Of a stretch of DNA of 64,000 bases, positions 57,629-64,000 are shown in pieces. The stretch's first letter is position 1; the number at the start of each line of letters is the position of its first letter. Both the position numbers and the translations under genes were made by a program. The DNA is from Fistularia commersonii (taxonomy: Eukaryota > Chordata > Actinopteri > Syngnathiformes > Fistulariidae). The stretch lies in contig JBBMNZ010000030.1 of NCBI GenBank assembly GCA_037954325.1, positions 2,465,501-2,529,500 on the forward strand, read 5' to 3'. The notes below the pieces were generated by a model. That model had not been told where the DNA came from. It did not search any database and worked only from the letters and a program-made list of their open reading frames with translations.

Positions 57629-58272
57629 ATGGCGGCCGCTGAGGTGAACGGTAGTTCCGCCCCGGCAAAGGAAGAAGAGGAGCCCATGGATGTGACAGCG
57701 ACACACACTGAGAATTACCGGACCCTCATCGATGCAGGGCTCCCTCAGAAAGTTGCAGAAAGTCTCGACAACATCTTCCAGACAGGCGAGTACCCGGTCT
57801 TTGTCCTGCGGCGAGATGTGCATCCCGGCGCGGTCGTCTCTGGCTTTGTCCTGACTCCGTGCCCTGCCACATCAGGCTTGGTGGCGTATGTTGACCTGGA
57901 TGAGAGGGCCATAGATGCCCTGCGGGAGTTCAATGAGGAGGGAGCGCTCACCGTGCTGCAGCAGTTCAGAGAGAGCGACCTGTCCCACGTACAGGTAACC
58001 ACAAGACCGGATCAGTTTTTCTCTATCAAATCTCGGTGGTTTTGACACAACTGCCTCTATTGGTTTGTTTGTGCAGAATAAAAGCGCTTTCCTTTGTGGA
58101 GTCATGAAGACCTACAGGCAAAGAGAAAAGCAAGGAAGTAAAGTACAAGAGTCCACTAAGGGTCCAGACGAGGGGAAGATAAAGGTAAACTAAGCTGTGG
58201 CACTGAGGTTTGGTTTGAGGTAGGTCTGTGGTTTTCATTACACAACTGTCACCATGCAGCTTGCTTAAGGCT

Positions 58273-58340
<68 letters not shown>

Positions 58341-60623
58341 GGGGGGTGTTTGGGTTCGTCCAGGATTTGTTGGAGCGAACGGGATACACACTTGATGTCA
58401 CCACAGGCCAGAGGAAATATGGGGGACCCCCACCTGAGGACGTGTATAAAGGGACACAGCCAGGAATTGGAACTGAGGTAAATCCGTACAGCTGTGCACG
58501 GGTTTGTTTTTCTTAATTTTTTTTTTCAGCTGTGTTAATTTAGTATGTTTGGTTATCCTGGGTTCGGGGCAACAAATTACATACGAAGCACACTTATATT
58601 CCCCTATCCGTCTTGTTCATCTCGTTCATCAGGTGTTTGTAGGAAAAATCCCCCGAGACTTGTATGAAGACGAGTTGGTGCCGCTGTTTGAATCAGCTGG
58701 ACCCATCTGGGACCTCAGGTTAATGATGGACCCGCTGTCCGGTCAGAACAGAGGCTACGCCTTTATCACATACTGCAATAAGGAGGATGCACAAAAGGCT
58801 GTGAAGCTTGTAAGTCCGGCAATTTTCTTAATCACTCGAGAGTCCACTGACCATAGAGCTATATAAGAGTTGAATGGCCTGAACCACTGATATTTTATAA
58901 ACTGAGTATAGATGCTTAATAGAGCTTCAGGTCTCCACAAATAGAGATGCAATAATATATTTACCTTAAATGATGAGGGGGGTGCTGTTGAACCATTTAA
59001 AGTTTATTTAATACAATCGATGACCTTTCTGTTTTGCTTCCCAGTGTGATAATCATGAAATCCGACCTGGCAAGTACTTGGGAGTGTGTATATCTGTCGC
59101 AAACAATCGCCTGTTTGTCGGATCAATCCCAAAAAACAAGACCAGGGAAAGTATTTTGGAAGACTTTGGCAAAGTCACAGGTTGGTTCCGTGACCATTTC
59201 TGTCCGTGTGTTTCACCAAAACACTACCATGGCAACCTCGGCATGTGGGAATTGAGACGCGGAAATGACGTTTTGTTTTTCTGCCTTACAGAGGGTCTCC
59301 AGGAGGTCATATTATACCACCAACCAGACGACAAGAAGAAGAACCGCGGGTTCTGTTTCCTGGAGTATGAGGACCACAAGTCTGCCGCGCAGGCCCGCCG
59401 CCGCCTAATGAGCGGCAAGGTCAAGGTGTGGGGGAATCCAGTGACCGTAGAGTGGGCAGACCCGGTGGCTGAGCCAGACCCCGAGGTCATGGCGAAGGTA
59501 TGAATATTTGCATATCTCCGTTTTGATTTGTGCCGTTTGAAATGCAAGCCCGAGACTACTAATCGAATCCCCTGCGTAGGTGAAGGTGCTCTTTGTTCGG
59601 AAGTTAGCCACAGCAGTTACCGAAGAGCTCCTTGAAAAGACGTTTTCTCAGTTTGGAAAGCTGGAGCGAGTGAAGAAACTGAAGGACTACGCTTTCGTCC
59701 ACTTCGAAGAAAGGGACGCCGCTGTGAAGGTGGAGTTTCGGTGCTTTTGATCAGATATTTTTCACGGTCCTCAGTTTTCATGTATGTCACTGTAACGAAA
59801 CGATAATATGGTTAGGCCATGGACGAGATGAACGGAAAAGAGCTCGGGGGAGAGGAAATTGAGATTGTCTTGGCAAAACCCCCTGACAAGAAGAGGAAAG
59901 AGCGTCAGGCGGCGCGGCAGACGACAAGAAATACCGGGTGAGGCAGAGCGATGGAGGCGAGACTTCACTCTCCAACAGGAACCGAAATCAATTCAACATT
60001 TTCTTGTTCTTTGAAGGTATGACGACTACTACTACTACCCGCCTCCACGTATGCCCCCTCCAGGCCGAGGCCGGGGCCGTGGTGGCCGAGGGGGTTATGC
60101 ATATCCGCCAGATTACTATGGATATGAAGACTATTATGATGACTACTATGGCTATGACTACCACGACTACCGTGGTGGCTATGAAGACCCTTATTACGGC
60201 TACGAGGATGTGTACAGCATGCGCAGCCGTGGCACTCGCCCCAGCAGGGGGGGGCCTCCTCCATCTAGGTCTCGTGGAGCACCGCCGTCACGAGGCCGTG
60301 GGGGCTACGCCCAAAGGGGCCCGCCCCTCGGTGGGCCGAGGGGAGCCCGAGGAGGGCGGGGAGCCCCTTTCCAGCCACAGAGGGGCCGCGGTCCTCGTGG
60401 GGCCCGGGGCAATCGCGGGGGAAACGTCGGTGGGAAGAGGAAGGCAGACGTGTTTAACCAGCCTGACTCCAAGCGCCGCCAGACCAACAACCAACAGAAT
60501 TGGGGGTCCCAGCCCATCGCCCAGCAGCCCCTGCAGCAAGGGGCCGACTATTCCGGTAACTATGGTTACAGTAATGACACCATGGAGTTTTCACAGGATT
60601 CATATGGGCAACAGTGGAAGTAG
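57629..60623 (+). CDS. hnrnpr: Heterogeneous nuclear ribonucleoprotein R, 10 coding exons
   Basis: An RNA-binding protein of the SYNCRIP/hnRNP Q-R family that works in mRNA splicing, stability and axonal transport. Coding exons: 57629-57785, 57876-57994, 58077-58184, 58364-58477, 58633-58809, 59045-59180, 59292-59497, 59580-59729, 59816-59937, 60017-60623. The total is 631 residues, against about 633 in human. Order: acidic amino-terminal (NURR) domain, residues 20 to 110 ([32 protein letters not shown]); RRM1 from about 166 ([20 protein letters not shown]); RRM2 from about 246 ([20 protein letters not shown]); RRM3 from about 341 ([20 protein letters not shown]); a tyrosine-rich and RGG carboxy end with nuclear signal [18 protein letters not shown] and final QQWK. 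It is HNRNPR rather than SYNCRIP from the [12 protein letters not shown] and [20 protein letters not shown] wording. The junction at 57786 uses GC-AG. Confidence 0.95.
58277..58337 (+). repeat. GT microsatellite before hnrnpr exon acceptor
   Basis: About 31 uninterrupted GT units followed by a run of about nine G. The tract ends only about 26 bases before the acceptor of the exon at 58364-58477. Confidence 0.95.
58633..59729 (+). CDS. hnrnpr: hnrnpr RRM-encoding exons
   Basis: Exons 58633-58809, 59045-59180, 59292-59497 and 59580-59729 encode the RNA-recognition motifs. RRM1 RNP2 is VFVGKI and RNP1 is [11 protein letters not shown]2 RNP2 is LFVGSI and RNP1 is [11 protein letters not shown]3 RNP2 is LFVRKL and RNP1 is DYAFVHF. 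The lysine in LFVRKL replaces the asparagine that human HNRNPR and SYNCRIP have in LFVRNL. Exon phases are 0 except 1 at the 59180/59292 junction. Confidence 0.93.
60017..60623 (+). CDS. hnrnpr: hnrnpr last coding exon: YG-rich and RGG region
   Basis: Encodes [20 protein letters not shown], a tyrosine-, glycine- and aspartate-rich block ([20 protein letters not shown]), several RGG/RG boxes ([19 protein letters not shown]), the nuclear signal, and a Q/N-rich tail ending SYGQQWK. This region is low complexity and likely disordered. Stop at 60621-60623. Confidence 0.95.
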
Positions 60624-61475
60624 AGGCACCAAAAGGTATTTGGCTTAAGTGACAGCGACAACAACAAAAAAAAAAAGTGAAAAACCTCAATAAAAAGGAA
60701 AAAAAAAAGAGATTGGCCTCAATTTTTGATTAACTTTTTATTCATCATCCCTCATGGAAAAAAAAAAAAATCTGTACATATTTATCGTAAGAGAAAAAGA
60801 CCCCAGAATTGGCTCGAGATGATTACCTGGAAAGCAGTTTGGCTGAAGAACTGAAGGTAACCGTTGCGTAGAACCCTTTCGTACTCCTCCAGTTTCATTG
60901 GGACATGTGTCTAAAAACACACCAAACACTGTTATTGTTACTTCCTTGTTCCTGAATATTTGAAAGCCAACAGTGAAGACTTACAAAAAAAATGGACATT
61001 CACACTCAAAAGTCTGAGAGGACATTAAATAATATTGCCTTGCAGGAAGTTTATTTTCTCCGTGCCCCTTTTTGTCCCCTCCCCTTCTTGTACTCCCTTC
61101 ATTTGTGGTTTCTCATAGTTGCTTAGGGATATGCTTGTATATAAATGCATATGGTTAGAGCTTCATATTTCATTTTTTTTTCTTCTTTTTTTGCAATGGT
61201 GGAGAAAAGAATCCACAGGAAGGAGGAATTCAAGTTTTGTAATGTTCCAAGTGTATGCCTAGCATTTCTAGAGGTCATCAAGTTGTGTTTTTTGTTTTTG
61301 TTTTTGTTTTTTTATTAAGCTGATACCATAACTTCCTATGTTTTCTTTGAACTTGCCCAATAGAGTTTGGTTTGGCTTACCTTAAGAGCCATAGCAGTTT
61401 GTTCTTTGATGTTATTTGTATTTATAACTTACGTTTGTTCCGTTTCAATAAAACTCCGCTGAGCATCAGTCAATT
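60624..61475 (+). other. hnrnpr: hnrnpr 3' UTR with two polyadenylation signals
   Basis: AATAAA at 60689-60694 lies just after the stop and would give a very short 3' UTR. A second, at 61447-61452 (TTTCAATAAAACTCC), would give about 840 bases. Both look usable, so alternative polyadenylation is possible. Confidence 0.65.
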
Positions 61476-64000
61476 GTCAAATACTCAAATTCAGTGTTGT
61501 CATTCACTATTTGGTTCAATTTCAACCTCAATTCTCACATTTGGATGAAGATCATCTTTTCCAAGTCAAATTTGTTCCTCAAAGGATAATAAGAAAAAAA
61601 AAAAAAGAAAAAAAAAAGGCTGAAATCGTGCTCTCAAAACCCCAGGATCAGACAACTCGGAGGATGTTCGGATAATAATGATTTAACAGGATTTTAACCC
61701 TTTATCTTTCCAGCAGATATGCAACAGTTGCGTTCCACTCAGATTGTCAGCGGCACGTACAACCACTGAAGGACCAAACTGTACAATTTGATCAACTTGC
61801 TATTATCTAAGATTGTACCTCTGCTCAAGTTTGTGTCCATAGATGTACAACGAGCGCAGGTCCAACTCCACCGACTCCCAAATATTAGCAGAAGAAACAT
61901 GAAAATACAGCTTGTCTTTTTTTTACTGAATTCTTCCTGTTAGACCTTTGGCTTTGACAGATGTTTGGCTACTCTTTGTCCCGTCAGAGCAGTTCTCCAT
62001 TGACATGCAAGCGTAAGGCCTTGTATTTCTTGTGCTAGAGCCTCGAAACAAAAGAGATTTTGTTGCATTTACAGTGCAAAGCATATGAACCCTGCCGGAG
62101 TAAGTAAACATCCCCACAATTTTCTCCAGGGTCATTGGCCTGCGCTTCGCACAAATCATCTTTCCACCATCTGCCGTGTACATCTGTAAACATAATCATA
62201 AAAGACAAGGGCAATCTTTGATAATGGCAGCAGGTCTGGGCACTGACCACATTAAAACAGCGACACATTGGGCCTCCCATGGATTTGTGCTGAATGTCCC
62301 AGTCATTGTTACTCGTCTTGTCAAGTTTTCTTCAATTCCCTTTTTAGCTCAAAAAATCAGCATCGTCTTTCCTCTCATTTTGAAGACAGTAAGGATCAGA
62401 CCATCCAAAGGGTTAAAATTCTTCAGCGCTCTTAAGCAAGTCTTCTGTCAAAACTTGATTTTTTTTTAATTTATTTTTTTAATTTTTTTTTTGTTTACAT
62501 CATTGCTTTTCATAACAAAGTAATTGCCTTTTATTTTGCCATGGTATCATTGTATTTTGTTTCATGTGTGTGTCCTCTTATTCCAACCTGCCTAGGTGGA
62601 GAAGCATTGAGAGCGGCGCCACTAGAGTGAGGAACTCACCTGAGCGGTACTCAAGGGTGAGCTAGCCTTGTACAGAGTACTGTCTCCCCTCCTGTGGCTA
62701 TCTGTAAATCACTGGAGAAACTCTAGCCGTGATTATAATTTTTTTATTTTTTAGTTTTCTTACTGATCAGATTGAGCACCAGTCCTTTTTTTTTCCCCAT
62801 CATCCATGCTTTCAAGTGCAGAAGTGGCTTAATTTGACTGAATATTAAAATACTGACACCCATTTCGTCACCCAGGTGATTCTGGAGTGCAGAGAAAAAG
62901 ATCGGTGCATATTTTATTCACGAGTATTGTACCCTTGGCCCAGCGATAAATAATGATGTCCATTTAGGCGAGGCAGATACCGCCGTATCCATATGGAGAA
63001 TCGGAAGCCAGACAACAATGTAAATCCCCAAACTCTGCAAAAGAACCTGTTGCCTTGGCACCACTATCTCCATCTCTGCTCTTCCCACACATGCATTCTC
63101 AGAATAGCTAGGTGGGGGGGGGGGTAGTTCCTCTCCAATAACACTAGAGGTAGCTGCTGCACAGTAGCGCTACTTGTGGACCATTGTTCCTGTAGACACA
63201 CGCTCCCCCATCTTCGGTCCTCGGTGTAGTAGGTGGAGGCCGTTATTCCATTTTACCTAGACTGCAGAGAGAATTATGAAATAAAAATGTCTCACTTGAA
63301 ATTGGTTCATGTCAGAACAATGGCCGTACCTCATTCTCATACAATTTCCCTATAACACCACAAGATGGCAGTAGATGGGCTGTACTGTTGATTGCACAGG
63401 TAAGAACCTGATGTAGGGGCTCAGCACTGCAGTAGACGACTTATTTTTAGTCAACTTCCAATGTTGTTCATTACATTGCCTTCCAATGCTGGAGTGTCCC
63501 TGCTTTGCCTCACTCGTCAGAACTGTGTCTTTACATGTCGCCTTTTGTCAGCAGGCAGTAAAGGAGCACCACAGGTCCATGTGAATGAGTTCACACAAAT
63601 GGAAGGGAATGATTGGTAAGACTGTCCATCATCTGATTTAATGCTCAAAAAGTCTACGTTTTTTTTATTTTAGCTTTTGTATGACATAGATGTACCTTAG
63701 CCATGTATGCATAGTCTTCCCCAAGGAGACTGACTTCTGCAGGTTGACTTAAGCAACACATGTCAAATATGGCATATGAAACCAGGATGCTTTGCCTATG
63801 TTTAAAGAGATCAGAATCTGATATATTTTTCTTTTTTTTTTTAATGCACTTGAGTGCAAACAGGATACTCCGGCCTATACAAACATACGTGTTGCATCAC
63901 GAGTCAATCTTTGTGGCGGTCGCCGTCGAAGATGATAGATCGAGGCCGATCGGCCTGTACTGGCTAATAATGCCCCCCTCCCCATTTCTGTGTGACCTGT
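61476..64000. other. No gene recognised; possible distal 3' UTR or intergenic DNA
   Basis: CpG-poor sequence without a recognisable coding exon on either strand. The open frames (61923-62280 minus, 62176-62469 plus) are not similar to any protein I know. A poly-G run lies at 63114-63123. Confidence 0.4.

Noticed and set aside
57785..57875. Treating 57629-58045 as one continuous coding exon of hnrnpr
   Set aside because: The 30 extra residues are absent from human HNRNPR, both borders fit a GC-AG intron, and the frame past 57994 runs through a clear GT donor.
61923..62469. Open frames downstream of hnrnpr
   Set aside because: Short, overlapping on opposite strands, and without similarity to known proteins.

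Overview
The window is nuclear DNA of a ray-finned fish. The evidence is three vertebrate genes with mostly short introns and a repeat load typical of teleosts: hAT elements with CAGGGGTGTCAAACTC-type ends, a Tc1-like remnant, a Tigger remnant, RTE and Rex/L2-like LINE pieces, and many CA/GT microsatellites. I cannot name the species. All three genes lie on the + strand. I see no prokaryotic, viral, CRISPR or operon-type system.

Region 1 (1 to about 25.4 kb) has no gene I can support. It is CpG-rich unique DNA broken up by transposon remnants: a deleted Tigger, several deleted hAT elements that still carry part of a BED zinc finger, an RTE LINE interrupted by a hAT insertion, a Rex/L2-like LINE interrupted by another hAT insertion, a ZMYM1-like hAT remnant, four copies across the window of a short element with CCGGA-containing ends, and a decayed Tc1 transposase. 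A near-perfect CTCF-type motif lies at about 2.9 kb. A weak candidate exon lies at about 5.5 kb.

Region 2 (about 25.4 to 42.7 kb) is adgrb1 (brain-specific angiogenesis inhibitor 1, an adhesion GPCR). I could reconstruct 31 coding exons (27999-40802) with consistent splice phases, giving 1526 codons. The order is signal peptide, N-terminal CUB-like region, five thrombospondin repeats, hormone-receptor domain, GAIN domain with GPS, seven transmembrane helices, and a long tail ending in the PDZ ligand QTEV. Untranslated 5' exons and a GC-rich promoter precede it, and a 1.9 kb 3' UTR follows.

Region 3 (about 42.7 to 54.8 kb) is intergenic, with hAT and CCGGA-element copies, LINE tails, and an RTE element inserted into a SINE. 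Near 51 kb the sequence changes from CpG-rich to AT-rich and CpG-poor.

Region 4 (about 54.8 to 61.5 kb) holds atp5if1 (mitochondrial F1-ATPase inhibitor, 3 exons) and, in tandem, hnrnpr (heterogeneous nuclear ribonucleoprotein R, 10 coding exons, 631 residues). The last 2.5 kb holds no gene I recognise and may be distal 3' UTR or intergenic DNA.

The three genes have no known shared pathway. The most interesting points are: the linkage of an ADGRB1-type gene to ATP5IF1 and HNRNPR; loss of the RGD motif and of a conserved tail block in adgrb1; complementary GU and CA repeats flanking the GPS exon; a 90-nt in-frame GC-AG intron in hnrnpr; and a long GU tract beside an hnrnpr splice acceptor. 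I did not find a convincing new biological system.
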